Numbered from the stretch's first letter, positions 24,476 to 33,243 are shown. The stretch is 35,594 bases of DNA from Candidatus Avirikenella pullistercoris (GCA_018710935.1 DVIX01000034.1:1-35594); one strand, 5' to 3'. The notes: generated from the letters alone by a model not told the origin. Made by a program: numbers and translations.

Positions 24476-25264
24476 ATGAAACCCGAGAGCCTGCATATCA
24501 TATATTTTTCGCCGACACACACTTCTGCGAAAATAGCCCGTTCCATAGGAAAAGGAACCGGCCTTTCACACATAAAAGAAATCGACCTGACTTGCGACAG
24601 CAATACCGCTCCGCTTCTTTTCAGAAAAGACGAGTTAGCTATCATTGCAGCTCCTGTCTATGCCGGGCGGGTAGCCCCGATCGCCAAAGAACGTTTCAAA
24701 AGGTTGAAAGGCAATAATACTCCTGCAATTTTATCCGTAACATACGGGAACAGGGATTATGAAGATGCATTAGTCGAGCTGCGCGACTTAACCATAGAAC
24801 AAGGATTTATCCCTTTGGCAGCAGGGGCATTTATCGGGGAACATAGTTACAGCCGTCCCGGCATGCCCGTTGCAGAAGGGCGTCCCGACCTTTCCGATAC
24901 GAATATTGCCGTACAATTCGGAAAGGAAGCTATCGATAAAATAGCAACAACACTTATCGAGCCTATTCATCCTCTTTTTATCAAAGGCAATATTCCTTAC
25001 CGGGAAGTCAAACCTTCTTCTCCGGCTGCTCCAATTACCCTTACCGAATTGTGTTCTTTATGCGGGGAATGTATCGGACTGTGCCCTATCCAGGCAATTT
25101 TTATCAATCCGGCAGGAAAAATAGATACGGATAAAACGAAATGTATCAAATGTTGCGCATGTGTAAAAGATTGCCCGAACGAAGCCCGTATCTTCGACAC
25201 TCCCTATACAGCCATGCTACATGCCAATTTTTCCGCCCGCCGGGAACCGGAACTGTTCTTTTGA
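24476..25264 (+). CDS. EFR1-family ferredoxin (flavodoxin-like domain plus two 4Fe-4S clusters)
   Basis: A 262-aa soluble electron-transfer protein. The flavodoxin-like FMN domain (1-165) shows phosphate-loop-like SPTHTSAKIA (12-21), PVYAGRVAP (60-68) and TYGNRDYEDAL (89-99). A C-terminal bacterial ferredoxin module has two motifs of CxxCxxCxxxCP type: Cys193/196/199/203 and Cys223/226/229/233, with an extra Cys227. This is the EFR1 architecture. The physiological partners are not established, but it should carry low-potential electrons. It is monocistronic. The predicted promoter overlaps the start region closely enough that the message may lack a leader. Confidence 0.88.
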   Translation: MKPESLHIIYFSPTHTSAKIARSIGKGTGLSHIKEIDLTCDSNTAPLLFRKDELAIIAAPVYAGRVAPIAKERFKRLKGNNTPAILSVTYGNRDYEDALVELRDLTIEQGFIPLAAGAFIGEHSYSRPGMPVAEGRPDLSDTNIAVQFGKEAIDKIATTLIEPIHPLFIKGNIPYREVKPSSPAAPITLTELCSLCGECIGLCPIQAIFINPAGKIDTDKTKCIKCCACVKDCPNEARIFDTPYTAMLHANFSARREPELFF

Positions 25265-25322
25265 TATTGTCCTTAATAAAAGAGAAAAAGTACTCCCATA
25301 TCTACTCCGCCGAATAACTTTT

Positions 25323-25354
25323 TTTGATACAATAAGACTTTTTTGTTATATTTG
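25323..25354 (+). promoter_or_regulatory. Orphan consensus promoter
   Basis: TTTG (25323-25326), a 20-base spacer and TATATTTG (25347-25354) form one of the best Bacteroidota promoters in the window. The predicted start is near 25360. No recognised gene lies downstream on this strand before 27392. Confidence 0.65.
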
Positions 25355-25383
25355 TTTATATAGGGTATTTTATTCTCCTTATT

Positions 25384-25587
25384 ATGAGAACGAAATTCCT
25401 GCCCTACAATCTTTTTCATGAGAATTACTTTATTTGTTTACCGCTCGAATTTTTCATATTATTAGCAAGCTCTCTATTTACATCACTAAGTATTATACAT
25501 CATAAAATATTTGTATTTTCCATAATAACTCAACTTATTTGTCTCAGAACAAAAACAAATAAAGATTCTAAGGAAATGTATCTATAA
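25384..25587 (+). CDS. Hypothetical small hydrophobic protein
   Basis: A 67-codon frame beginning with ATG about 24 bases after the predicted start of a consensus promoter. It has two hydrophobic stretches (about residues 18-38 and 42-54) and a charged tail (RTKTNKDSKEM). I recognise no family. The sequence is AT-rich and could be non-coding, in which case the promoter would serve a small RNA. It is called only because of the promoter. Confidence 0.3.
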   Translation: MRTKFLPYNLFHENYFICLPLEFFILLASSLFTSLSIIHHKIFVFSIITQLICLRTKTNKDSKEMYL

Positions 25588-25697
25588 GAAATGAGAGGCT
25601 TGAGCCCCTATTACAATAGGGAAAATTAAAAAATATTGCGTTTGATGTTGGCCAACCTACTTTTAATGTTACTCAACATGTCGTACAAATCCAAAAG

Positions 25698-25731
25698 AAA
25701 ACCGCCTTACAATATGTTGTAAGGCGGTTTT
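25698..25731 (-). terminator. Terminator of tRNA-Cys
   Basis: AAAACCGCCTTACAA (25698-25712) and TTGTAAGGCGGTTTT (25717-25731) form a perfect 15-bp stem with a 4-base loop. On the minus strand it ends in TTTTCTTTT and begins about 5 bases after the tRNA 3' end. Confidence 0.9.
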
Positions 25732-25735
25732 AGTG

Positions 25736-25806
25736 AGGTCTGAAGCGGATTCGAACCGCTGTACGAGGTTTTGCAGACCTCTGCCTAGCCACTCGGCCAT
25801 CAGACC
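25736..25806 (-). tRNA. tRNA-Cys (GCA)
   Basis: Minus-strand cloverleaf. The acceptor GGTCTGA pairs with TCAGACC, with discriminator T. The anticodon loop is CTGCAAA with anticodon GCA, and the T-loop region reads GGTTCGAATCC. CCA is not encoded. It has a consensus promoter upstream and a strong terminator directly downstream. Confidence 0.96.
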
Positions 25807-25823
25807 AATCTTATAAAGTGTTG

Positions 25824-25855
25824 CAAAAATAAAGCAATTTTACGTCTTTTCCAAA
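25824..25855 (-). promoter_or_regulatory. Promoter of tRNA-Cys
   Basis: On the minus strand TTTG (25855-25852), a 20-base spacer and TATTTTTG (25831-25824) form a full consensus promoter, 18 bases before the tRNA 5' end. Confidence 0.75.
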
Positions 25856-25896
25856 TATCCGGGATAACTTTAAAAATATCTCTCCCCCTTATAAAA

Positions 25897-26250
25897 CTAC
25901 TTTATCAACCTATTCGTTTCTGTATCAGGGAAAATAACCCACGGCTTAAACTGTTTCGCTTCCTCAAAATCCATAACAGCATACGAGATAATTATCAAAA
26001 TATCCCCCACTGCAACTTTACGTGCCGCAGCACCATTCACACAAATACAACCACTGCCGCGTTCCCCCTTTATCACATAAGTTTCAAAACGTTCCCCGTT
26101 ATTATTATTGACAATACTTACCTTTTCACCCGCTATTATATTGGCTGCATCCAACAGATCCTCATCGATAGTAATGCTGCCGACATAATTCAAATCAGCC
26201 TGCGTAACCGATACCCGGTGTATCTTAGATTTTAATACCTCTATCTGCAT
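25897..26250 (-). CDS. panD: Aspartate 1-decarboxylase (pyruvoyl-dependent)
   Basis: A 117-aa cytoplasmic enzyme that converts L-aspartate to beta-alanine for pantothenate. The proenzyme self-cleavage site Gly24-Ser25 (YVGSITID) is present at the canonical position and yields the pyruvoyl group. [14 protein letters not shown] and [10 protein letters not shown] are family hallmarks. It lies 55 bases downstream of panC on the same strand, so the beta-alanine and pantoate-ligation steps are co-transcribed. No panB or panE is in the window. Confidence 0.96.
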   Translation of the reverse strand: MQIEVLKSKIHRVSVTQADLNYVGSITIDEDLLDAANIIAGEKVSIVNNNNGERFETYVIKGERGSGCICVNGAAARKVAVGDILIIISYAVMDFEEAKQFKPWVIFPDTETNRLIK

Positions 26251-26305
26251 GATGAAATATTTTAAAACGTAAATATGCTATTTCTAACTATCAATTACAA
26301 AAAAA

Positions 26306-27145
26306 TCAAGCGAATTTTATATTATCAATCAAACGTATCTTGCCTACCTTCACCGCAATACACCCCTGCTTCGCACAAGGGACATCCCATGACTCCACAT
26401 CCTGCAAAGTATCTGCATTCACAATCGTAAAATACTCCACTTTCATTTGTTCATTCGAATCGATCTGTTCTACCACCCACTTCTTCACTTCCTCCACACT
26501 TGCCCATTCTTTCCGATTTACCGCCTCTTTCAATGTCATATAAATCACCGGAGCGATCGCCCTCTGTTCCTCATTTAACAACATATTACGGGAGCTAAGC
26601 GCCAATCCGTCCGTATCACGCTGAATAGGACACGGAACAATATTCACATTCAATCCTAAATCGACTACCATTTTTTTAATAATGGCAACCTGCTGAAAAT
26701 CTTTTTCTCCAAAATAAGCATTATCCGGAGCAACAAAATCGAATAACTTACTTACTACCTGCGCAACCCCATTGAAATGGCCAGGACGATGCGCTCCCTC
26801 CATTACCTGTTCCAACTGTCCGAAATCGAAACGACGTGTATCCTCTTCAGGATAAACCTCTTCCACAGAAGGAGCAAAAACAATATCGCATCCTGCCTTT
26901 TCCAACAATGCAAAATCAGCCTCTTCCGTACGCGGATAATTCTTTAAATCTTCTTTATCGTTGAATTGTGTCGGATTCACAAATACACTTACCACTACCG
27001 TCGGATTCTCTTTACGGCAACGATTCACAAGCGAGAGATGTCCGGCATGTAAAGCCCCCATAGTAGGGACAAAACCGACAGAACCCAAAGCCCGGCGGGA
27101 ATCAACCGCCTTTTTAAGCTCAGTTATTTTCCTGATAATCTCCAT
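26306..27145 (-). CDS. panC: Pantothenate synthetase (pantoate-beta-alanine ligase)
   Basis: A 279-aa enzyme that joins pantoate and beta-alanine using ATP. The nucleotidyltransferase HIGH-like motif is HAGH (33-36) in VPTMGALHAGHLSL. GEKDFQQ and LALSSRNMLL (the KMSKS-equivalent region) are present. I chose the ATG at 27145 (MEIIRKI): the in-frame ATG 48 bases upstream lies before the -7 element at 27168-27175 and would add a tail foreign to the family. It is the first gene of panC-panD. Confidence 0.96.
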   Translation of the reverse strand: MEIIRKITELKKAVDSRRALGSVGFVPTMGALHAGHLSLVNRCRKENPTVVVSVFVNPTQFNDKEDLKNYPRTEEADFALLEKAGCDIVFAPSVEEVYPEEDTRRFDFGQLEQVMEGAHRPGHFNGVAQVVSKLFDFVAPDNAYFGEKDFQQVAIIKKMVVDLGLNVNIVPCPIQRDTDGLALSSRNMLLNEEQRAIAPVIYMTLKEAVNRKEWASVEEVKKWVVEQIDSNEQMKVEYFTIVNADTLQDVESWDVPCAKQGCIAVKVGKIRLIDNIKFA

Positions 27146-27167
27146 TTTCTTATATTTAAAATTGCTG

Positions 27168-27175
27168 CAAAGGTA
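27168..27175 (-). promoter_or_regulatory. Promoter -7 element (TACCTTTG) of panCD
   Basis: The minus strand reads TACCTTTG, giving a start near 27163 and a leader of about 18 bases to the panC ATG at 27145. TTTG at 27194-27191 lies upstream, but with a short 15-base spacer. Confidence 0.55.
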
Positions 27176-27334
27176 TAACTCTTTAATAAACAAAAAAAGA
27201 TTTTTTTATCTTTCTTAATCATTACAGATTTTCCTCCCTTAACCGAAATAAAAATATTATATTAAAATTTATTTTTATTCCAACCATCTTATTTTCAAAA
27301 CAATCACCGATTACAATACAATAAAATAAAAAAT

Positions 27335-27342
27335 TATCTTTG
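27335..27342 (+). promoter_or_regulatory. Promoter -7 element (TATCTTTG) of the AspT-like antiporter
   Basis: An exact TAnnTTTG match, 49 bases before the ATG at 27392, facing away from the panCD promoter within the shared 246-base intergenic region. Confidence 0.55.
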
Positions 27343-27391
27343 TAATTGATTTCAAACCATTCTTTTTCAGAATCGGCAAAACACATTAAAA

Positions 27392-28984
27392 ATGATACTC
27401 GAATTATTCCAATCGCCCTATTTCGCACTCTTCGTTATCATCGCATTAGGTTTTATGTTAGGAAGAATATCTATTAAAGGTATTTCACTCGATGTATCGG
27501 CCGTAATTTTCGTTGCTTTGCTTTTCGGACACTACGGTATTGTTATCCCAAGCGCATTAAGCGATTTCGGAATGGTCCTTTTTATATTTACTATCGGTAT
27601 ACAAGCCGGCCCCGGATTTTTCGACTCCTTCCGGTTCAAAGGGAAAAATTTAGTCGTATTAGCCGTCGTAATTATCGCTTCCGCAGCTCTTGCTTCCATC
27701 TGTGTAAAATATCTTTTCGATCTGGATATCATCCAAACCACCGGATTACTTACAGGAGCCTTAACCAGTACACCGGGGCTTGCCACTGCAAAAGAGCTGG
27801 TCGGGAACAATACTGCCGTAGCCTATGGCATCGCCTATCCTTTCGGAGTAATAGGCGTAATTCTGTTCGTCAAACTACTGCCCAGATTACTGAAAACAGA
27901 TATTCAAAAAATAGAGAAAGAAATAGACGATACAAAACTGGAACAATACCCGCAAATATCTTCCCGTATATTTAAAGTTACCAATAATAATATTTTAGGG
28001 CAACGGCTTTCCGATTTAAAAATACGGTCTATCACCGGGGCTGTTATTTCCCGCATCAAACACGAAAACGAATACTCCATTCCAAATCCCAAAAGCATTT
28101 TATACAAAGACGACCTGATTAAAGCCGTCGGGACGGAAGAATCCTTAGACAAAATGAAAATGTTTATCGGAGAACAGGTAGAAGGCGACCTGCCTTTAGG
28201 GGATAGCTTAGATTTAGTAACCGGGCTGGTAACGAATAAAAATCTTGTAAACGTACGGTTAGCGACATTGAACATACAAAAGAATTTCAACTGTACCATT
28301 ACCCGCGTACGCAGAAGCGGTATTTACCTTACACCGACACCCGATTTGCAACTGAAATTCGGGGATAAACTGACAATCGTAGGGGCGAAAGAAGATTTAA
28401 AAGAATTATTAAAACTTTTAGGCAACGACGTAAAACGCATTTCCGACACTGATTTCTTCCCCATTGCTTTAGGAATTATTCTCGGAGTATTATTCGGAAA
28501 GATAAACCTCTCTTTCGGAGGGAGTTTCTCCTTTTCATTCGGACTGACAGGAGGTGTACTGCTCATCGCCTTATTGGTAAGCGCTAAAGGGAAAACGGGG
28601 CCTATTGTCTGGAACATATCTTCAGCAGCCAACCAGCTGTTACGACAATTAGGTCTATTACTGTTCCTCGCCGGTGTAGGCACATCGGCAGGAGAAACCG
28701 TCGTTCAGACATTCAAAGAAACCGGCTGGGGACTGTTTCTTGGCGGTGTAATCATAACACTCGTACCTATGCTTATCGGAACTTTCGTCGGTCTTCGTTT
28801 TTTAAAAATCAATATTCTCGACCTGTTAGGCGCCCTTACCGGAGGAATGACCAGCACCCCCGGACTGGCAGCAGCAGATTCCATGACACGAAACTCCGCA
28901 CCCAGTATCGCCTATGCCACTGTTTATCCCGTAGCTATGGTATTTTTAATTATTTGCGTACAAATCATAGCCGGATTATTTTAA
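27392..28984 (+). CDS. AspT/YidE-family antiporter with TrkA_C domains
   Basis: A 530-aa inner-membrane protein. Two membrane halves of about 5-6 helices (1-170 and 375-530) each contain the repeated GALT..TPGLA motif: GALTSTPGLATA in the first and GALTGGMTSTPGLAAA in the second. They flank a soluble region (about 190-360) with two TrkA_C-like domains. This is the aspartate:alanine exchanger (AspT) superfamily; characterised members exchange aspartate for alanine or move dicarboxylates. It is divergent from panC-panD, which consumes aspartate to make beta-alanine, so a role in aspartate, alanine or beta-alanine exchange is an attractive inference. No aspartate 4-decarboxylase gene is nearby. 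Confidence 0.87.
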   Translation: MILELFQSPYFALFVIIALGFMLGRISIKGISLDVSAVIFVALLFGHYGIVIPSALSDFGMVLFIFTIGIQAGPGFFDSFRFKGKNLVVLAVVIIASAALASICVKYLFDLDIIQTTGLLTGALTSTPGLATAKELVGNNTAVAYGIAYPFGVIGVILFVKLLPRLLKTDIQKIEKEIDDTKLEQYPQISSRIFKVTNNNILGQRLSDLKIRSITGAVISRIKHENEYSIPNPKSILYKDDLIKAVGTEESLDKMKMFIGEQVEGDLPLGDSLDLVTGLVTNKNLVNVRLATLNIQKNFNCTITRVRRSGIYLTPTPDLQLKFGDKLTIVGAKEDLKELLKLLGNDVKRISDTDFFPIALGIILGVLFGKINLSFGGSFSFSFGLTGGVLLIALLVSAKGKTGPIVWNISSAANQLLRQLGLLLFLAGVGTSAGETVVQTFKETGWGLFLGGVIITLVPMLIGTFVGLRFLKINILDLLGALTGGMTSTPGLAAADSMTRNSAPSIAYATVYPVAMVFLIICVQIIAGLF

Positions 28985-29010
28985 TCCTTTCCGGAATCAT
29001 TGCGGACAAA

Positions 29011-29040
29011 TTGAGATTATTTAAAAAAAAGCTATCTTTG
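29011..29040 (+). promoter_or_regulatory. Promoter of pepE
   Basis: TTG (29011-29013), a 19-base spacer and TATCTTTG (29033-29040) form a full consensus promoter, 42 bases before the pepE ATG. Confidence 0.7.
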
Positions 29041-29082
29041 TTTTGAAATATACAGACAATATAACTTTTAAATCACGATAAT

Positions 29083-29793
29083 ATGAAACTGTTGCTTATC
29101 AGTAATTCCACCAATGCAGGTGAAGCATATCTGGATTATCCGAAAAACAATATCAAAACATTTTTAGAAAGTGCAGGAGTAAAACGCGTTATGTTCGTTC
29201 CTTATGCTGCAGTGACCTTTTCGTACGACCAATACCTCGAAAAAGTAAAAAACCGTTTCAACGAAATAGGTATCGAAATAGATTCCGTACACCGTTATGA
29301 AAATCCGGTCAAAGCAATCCGGGATGCAGAAGGCATCGTTGTCGGCGGAGGCAACACATTTCATTTGGTAAAAAATATGCAGGCCAACGGATTGATAGAA
29401 GCTATCCGTGAAAAAGTGCTTGCCGGTGCTCCTTATATCGGATGGAGCGCAGGTTCCAATGTAGCATGTCCTACTTTATGCACTACCAACGATATGCCTA
29501 TCGTAGAGCCTATGTCTTTCAAAACATTGAACCTGATTCCATTCCAAATCAATCCCCATTATACGGACGCACATCCGGAAGGGCATGCCGGAGAAACCCG
29601 CCAACAGCGTATCGAAGAATATATCGCTGCCAACAAAGGTGTTACCGTTGCAGGATTACGCGAAGGATGTATGTTCTTAATCGAAAATAATCACATTCAA
29701 TTAATCGGGAAACGCCCGTTGCGTATTTTTAAATACGGAGAAGAACAAAGGGAGCTGAATGCCGGAGACGATTTGAGTTTCCTGTTAAAATAA
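29083..29793 (+). CDS. pepE: Dipeptidase E (peptidase S51), alpha-aspartyl dipeptidase
   Basis: A 236-aa cytoplasmic serine peptidase that cleaves Asp-X dipeptides. It has the class I glutamine-amidotransferase-like fold. Nucleophile Ser122 is in GWSAGS, His159 is in INPHY and Asp137 in TNDMP, each two residues beyond E. coli PepE Ser120, His157 and Asp135. GGGNTF (88-93) forms the oxyanion side. It has its own promoter and is followed 6 bases later by the YraN-family gene. Confidence 0.95.
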   Translation: MKLLLISNSTNAGEAYLDYPKNNIKTFLESAGVKRVMFVPYAAVTFSYDQYLEKVKNRFNEIGIEIDSVHRYENPVKAIRDAEGIVVGGGNTFHLVKNMQANGLIEAIREKVLAGAPYIGWSAGSNVACPTLCTTNDMPIVEPMSFKTLNLIPFQINPHYTDAHPEGHAGETRQQRIEEYIAANKGVTVAGLREGCMFLIENNHIQLIGKRPLRIFKYGEEQRELNAGDDLSFLLK

Positions 29794-29799
29794 ACGACC

Positions 29800-30171
29800 G
29801 TGAGGCATAATAAAGATGTCGGGCGAAAAGGAGAGGATATAGCAGCAGAATATGTGGATTCGCTCGGCATGATTATACTCGAACGGAATTGGCATTGCTC
29901 AAAAGCGGAGCTGGATATTATTGCGATAAAAGATTTTACTTTGCGCATCATAGAAGTAAAATCCCGCAATGAAGAGTGTTCCGAAACAATCTCCAACTCG
30001 TTGGACAAAAAAAAGCTACGGCAACTTGAGAAAGGCGCCGCCGCCTATTTTTCAGAACATAAAATAGAAGGAATATCCGATATTTACTTCGATTTGATAA
30101 CGGTAATATTCACTCAAGACGGTGGCTACCGCATCGAATATATCCCTCAGTTCTTCTATCCGAGTTGGTAG
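29800..30171 (+). CDS. YraN/UPF0102 family endonuclease-fold protein
   Basis: A 123-aa protein. VGRKGEDIAAEYV at the N-terminus and AELDIIA...RIIEVKSRN (36-57) give the E-x-D...E-x-K metal site of the restriction-endonuclease fold: Glu37, Asp39, Glu52 and Lys54. The cellular role of this widely conserved family is not settled; DNA processing or uptake has been suggested. It uses a GTG start 6 bases after the pepE stop, so it is translated from the same message. Confidence 0.9.
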   Translation: MRHNKDVGRKGEDIAAEYVDSLGMIILERNWHCSKAELDIIAIKDFTLRIIEVKSRNEECSETISNSLDKKKLRQLEKGAAAYFSEHKIEGISDIYFDLITVIFTQDGGYRIEYIPQFFYPSW

Positions 30172-30234
30172 GAACAAACACCGCAAAACAGCGAAAGCCT
30201 GCTTTACAGTAATTAAAAACAATACATACGTAAA

Positions 30235-32268
30235 ATGAAAAAAATTAAACGGTATTTGGTAACCTCTGCCTTGCCTTACGCAAATGGGCCTGTACATATC
30301 GGCCACCTGGCAGGAGTATATATCCCTTCCGATATTTACGTTCGTTATCTGAGATTAAAAGGGGAAGACGTATTGTCGATCTGCGGTTCGGACGAACACG
30401 GCGTTCCTATCACCATAAAAGCAAGGCAGGAAGGCGTCACCCCGCAGGATATTGTAGATAAATACCATAACATTATAAAAAACGCATTCAAAGGGTTGGG
30501 AATATCATTCGATATATATTCCCGTACCTCTTCGCCGATACATCATAAAACAGCTTCCGATTTTTTCCTCAACCTTTACAATAAAGGGGAATTTATCGAA
30601 CAGACTACCATGCAATATTACGATGAAGAGGCGAAACAATTTCTCGCAGACCGTTATATCGTAGGAACATGCCCTCATTGCCAAAACGACAGGGCATACG
30701 GCGACCAATGCGAAAAATGCGGCTCTACACTGAACGCTACCGATTTAATCAACCCGAAATCGGCAATCACCGGTTCCGTACCCGTATTGAAAGAGACCAA
30801 ACACTGGTTCCTTCCGTTAGACAAACACGAACCTTTTTTGCGTAAATGGATATTGGAAGAACACAAAGAATGGAAACCCAATGTTTACGGACAATGCAAA
30901 AGTTGGTTGGATTTAGGCTTACAACCCCGTGCCGTAAGCCGTGACCTGGATTGGGGAATTCCCGTACCCTTAAAAGGGGCCGAAGGGAAAGTACTATACG
31001 TATGGTTCGATGCGCCTATCGGGTATATCTCGGCAACCAAAGAACTGACCCCCGATTGGGAAAAATATTGGAAAGACGATGAAACGAAACTCGTTCATTT
31101 CATCGGGAAAGATAATATCGTTTTCCATTGTATCGTTTTCCCGTCCATGCTGAAAGCCCACGGAGAATTTATCCTTCCCGACAATGTTCCGGCAAACGAA
31201 TTTCTGAATCTGGAAAGCGACAAAATATCCACTTCCCGTAATTGGGCCGTATGGTTGCATGAATATTTAGAAGAATTCCCCGGCAAGCAGGATGTATTAA
31301 GATATGTTCTTTGCGCAAACGCTCCGGAAACGAAAGACAACGATTTTACATGGAAAGATTTTCAAGCCCGCAATAACAATGAATTAGTCGCCATACTGGG
31401 GAATTTTGTCAATCGGGCAATGGTACTTACTTCCAAATATTTCGAAGGAAAAGTTCCTATCCGCGGCGAACTGACCGATTACGACAAATCATGCCTGGAT
31501 GAGATTGCAAAAATCAAAACGGCTTTAGAAGAGAATATCGAGAATTACAAATTCCGTGAGGCCCTGAAAGAAGCGATGAATATCGCCCGTATCGGAAATA
31601 AGTACCTTGCCGACACGGAACCGTGGAAAGTAATCAAAGAAAACAAGGAACGCGTTGCAACGATTCTAAACACAGCTTTACAAATAACGGCAAACCTGGC
31701 TATCGCCATAGAACCGTTCATGCCTTTTACCGCAGAAAAAATGCTGAACTTGTTGCAAGTAACTCCGTTGGGCTGGGATAAGCTGGGTTCTCCCGTTATT
31801 TTGGAAGAAGGACATGCATTGGGCAAACCGGAACTTCTATTCGAAAAAATAGAAGACAACGTTATCGAAGCCCAATTAAAAAAATTGGAGGAGACCAAAG
31901 CGGCTAACCTCGCTAAAGAAGTAAAAGCGGAACCGCAAAAAGCAAGCATCTCTTTCGACGATTTTGGCAAAATGGATATCCGTGTCGCTAAAGTCATCGC
32001 TGCCGAAAAAGTAGCAAAAACAAAAAAATTATTAAAACTGACCATCGATACTGGCATGGATACCCGGACTATAGTATCGGGAATTGCCGAATTTTATACA
32101 GCAGAAGAGATGGTCGGAAAACAAATCGTAATCCTGGCAAACCTCGAACCGCGTGAAATAAAAGGTATTTTATCTCAAGGGATGATTTTAATGGCTCAAG
32201 ACGCTACCGGAAAGCTGGCAGTAGTCGCTCCAGAGTACAACGTAAAACCCGGTTCTTCAGTAGGTTAG
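30235..32268 (+). CDS. metG: Methionyl-tRNA synthetase with C-terminal tRNA-binding domain
   Basis: A 677-aa class I synthetase. The HIGH motif is at 21-24. A zinc knuckle CPHC/CEKC (Cys146, 149, 159, 162) marks the long-type MetRS. The KMSKS loop reads KISTS at 330-334. An anticodon-binding helical domain follows. From about residue 570 an OB-fold EMAP-II/Trbp111-type domain ([11 protein letters not shown]...[19 protein letters not shown]) binds tRNA and mediates dimerisation. The gene lies 63 bases after the YraN gene and may be part of the pepE transcript; no separate promoter was found. Confidence 0.97.
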   Translation: MKKIKRYLVTSALPYANGPVHIGHLAGVYIPSDIYVRYLRLKGEDVLSICGSDEHGVPITIKARQEGVTPQDIVDKYHNIIKNAFKGLGISFDIYSRTSSPIHHKTASDFFLNLYNKGEFIEQTTMQYYDEEAKQFLADRYIVGTCPHCQNDRAYGDQCEKCGSTLNATDLINPKSAITGSVPVLKETKHWFLPLDKHEPFLRKWILEEHKEWKPNVYGQCKSWLDLGLQPRAVSRDLDWGIPVPLKGAEGKVLYVWFDAPIGYISATKELTPDWEKYWKDDETKLVHFIGKDNIVFHCIVFPSMLKAHGEFILPDNVPANEFLNLESDKISTSRNWAVWLHEYLEEFPGKQDVLRYVLCANAPETKDNDFTWKDFQARNNNELVAILGNFVNRAMVLTSKYFEGKVPIRGELTDYDKSCLDEIAKIKTALEENIENYKFREALKEAMNIARIGNKYLADTEPWKVIKENKERVATILNTALQITANLAIAIEPFMPFTAEKMLNLLQVTPLGWDKLGSPVILEEGHALGKPELLFEKIEDNVIEAQLKKLEETKAANLAKEVKAEPQKASISFDDFGKMDIRVAKVIAAEKVAKTKKLLKLTIDTGMDTRTIVSGIAEFYTAEEMVGKQIVILANLEPREIKGILSQGMILMAQDATGKLAVVAPEYNVKPGSSVG

Positions 32269-32322
32269 AATATTTATTATAAATTTTCGACATTTTTTTA
32301 GCATTATTAAAAAAATTATTAA

Positions 32323-32330
32323 TACATTTG
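32323..32330 (+). promoter_or_regulatory. Promoter -7 element (TACATTTG) of tRNA-Pro
   Basis: An exact TAnnTTTG match, 12 bases before the tRNA 5' end; the -33 element is not clear. Confidence 0.55.
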
Positions 32331-32342
32331 TCGAAAATTTTA

Positions 32343-32419
32343 CGGGGTGTAGCACAGTTGGCTAGCGCGCCACGTTCGGGACGTGGAGGTCGGAAGTTCG
32401 AGTCTTCTCACCCCGACCA
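32343..32419 (+). tRNA. tRNA-Pro (CGG), CCA encoded
   Basis: The acceptor CGGGGTG pairs with CACCCCG, discriminator A, followed by an encoded CCA. The anticodon stem CCACG/CGTGG encloses the loop TTCGGGA with anticodon CGG. The T arm contains GTTCGAGTC. Unlike the tRNA-Cys gene in this window, the 3' CCA is genomic. Confidence 0.96.
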
Positions 32420-32421
32420 AA

Positions 32422-32463
32422 CAGAAAACAGATAACAAAATGTTATCTGTTTTCTGCTTTTCT
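32422..32463 (+). terminator. Terminator of tRNA-Pro
   Basis: CAGAAAACAGATAACA (32422-32437) pairs perfectly over 16 bases with TGTTATCTGTTTTCTG (32441-32456). The loop is AAA and a CTTTTCT run follows. Confidence 0.9.
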
Positions 32464-32790
32464 ATACACAGGTATATATCTCTATTTTTTTATCATTTTA
32501 CCCCAAATCACTAAAACTATTCCGACACATCGTAACCGTTAGTTCCTATTCAATTATATCATACGGCCTCCCGTTCCGGTATAAAAGTTCAAAATCTGAA
32601 ACGGACGAATAGTTTCATCAAAAATCATTAATACATCTTATATAATTTTAAAGAATACATACAATGAACCTCCGGAACAGGATATATAAAACATATTTGA
32701 AAATAGAGTTATAATACAGAATTCCGTAATCTTGAAGCCGATATTGCATATCGACATATTATTTTCCTACCTATAACCCAATGATTTATT
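32464..32790. other. Intergenic region, nothing recognised
   Basis: An AT-rich stretch of about 330 bases between the tRNA-Pro terminator and the convergent YqaA-like gene. I see no open frame beyond about 20 codons, no consensus promoter and no strong hairpin. Confidence 0.5.
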
Positions 32791-33243
32791 CTATGCGAAT
32801 AAAGGTTTCACATAATAAACGATTACTCCCCATGCAATGAACCGGGCGCCTTTCCCGATCAACATGAAAACAGCACTTTTCTTAAAATCTACCCTATAAA
32901 AACCGAGAGCAATGGCCAATACATCCCCTATCCCGGGAAGCCAAGAAAAAAACGCCAGCGAAGCACCGTATTTATCGACTTTCTTTTTCTGTTTCTCAAG
33001 CGTTTCGGGTTTTACTTTAAAATATTTTTCAAGCCACTCCCATTTTCCAATATAGCCCAACCAATAAGAAGAGAGACCGCCCAACCAATTTCCCAATGTA
33101 GCAACCGTAATGGAAATAATAGGATCGCCCCCGGCTGCAAGCAAACCCACCAGCAAAACATCGGAACTGAACGGAATAATCGTTGCAGCAAGAAAAGCCC
33201 CGATAAAAAGCCCTATATATCCAAAATTCAGTAACGCTTCCAT
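32791..33243 (-). CDS. YqaA/DedA-family (VTT domain) small membrane protein
   Basis: A 150-aa protein with four to five hydrophobic segments. A re-entrant-helix-like start (FGYIGLFIGAFLAATIIPFSSDV) with GNWLGGLSSYWLGY, and FFSWLPGIGDVLAIALGFYRV, are typical of YqaA/DedA proteins. The family is linked to lipid (undecaprenyl phosphate or phospholipid) flipping, but YqaA members are uncharacterised. It is divergent from the AGCS symporter gene with 105 bases between them. Confidence 0.85.
   Translation of the reverse strand: MEALLNFGYIGLFIGAFLAATIIPFSSDVLLVGLLAAGGDPIISITVATLGNWLGGLSSYWLGYIGKWEWLEKYFKVKPETLEKQKKKVDKYGASLAFFSWLPGIGDVLAIALGFYRVDFKKSAVFMLIGKGARFIAWGVIVYYVKPLFA

Larger units (their letters stand above)
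25265..25697. other. Intergenic region with an orphan consensus promoter
   Basis: This AT-rich stretch lies between the EFR1 gene and the tRNA-Cys terminator. It holds a full consensus promoter on the plus strand (25323-25354) and a small hydrophobic reading frame downstream. A weak hairpin (CCCTAT at 25606-25611 with ATAGGG at 25616-25621) lies near its end. There are no repeats of the tRNA end and no integrase. Confidence 0.5.

Noticed and set aside
25698-25806. tRNA-Cys as an integration site for a mobile element
   Set aside because: No integrase, no direct repeat of the tRNA 3' end and no change of gene character on either side.
27146-27193. 16-residue N-terminal extension of PanC
   Set aside because: It lies across and upstream of the -7 element and is absent from the family.
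31222-31236. KISTS in place of KMSKS in MetRS as a novelty
   Set aside because: Variation at this loop is common in long-type MetRS, and I believe it is usual in this phylum.
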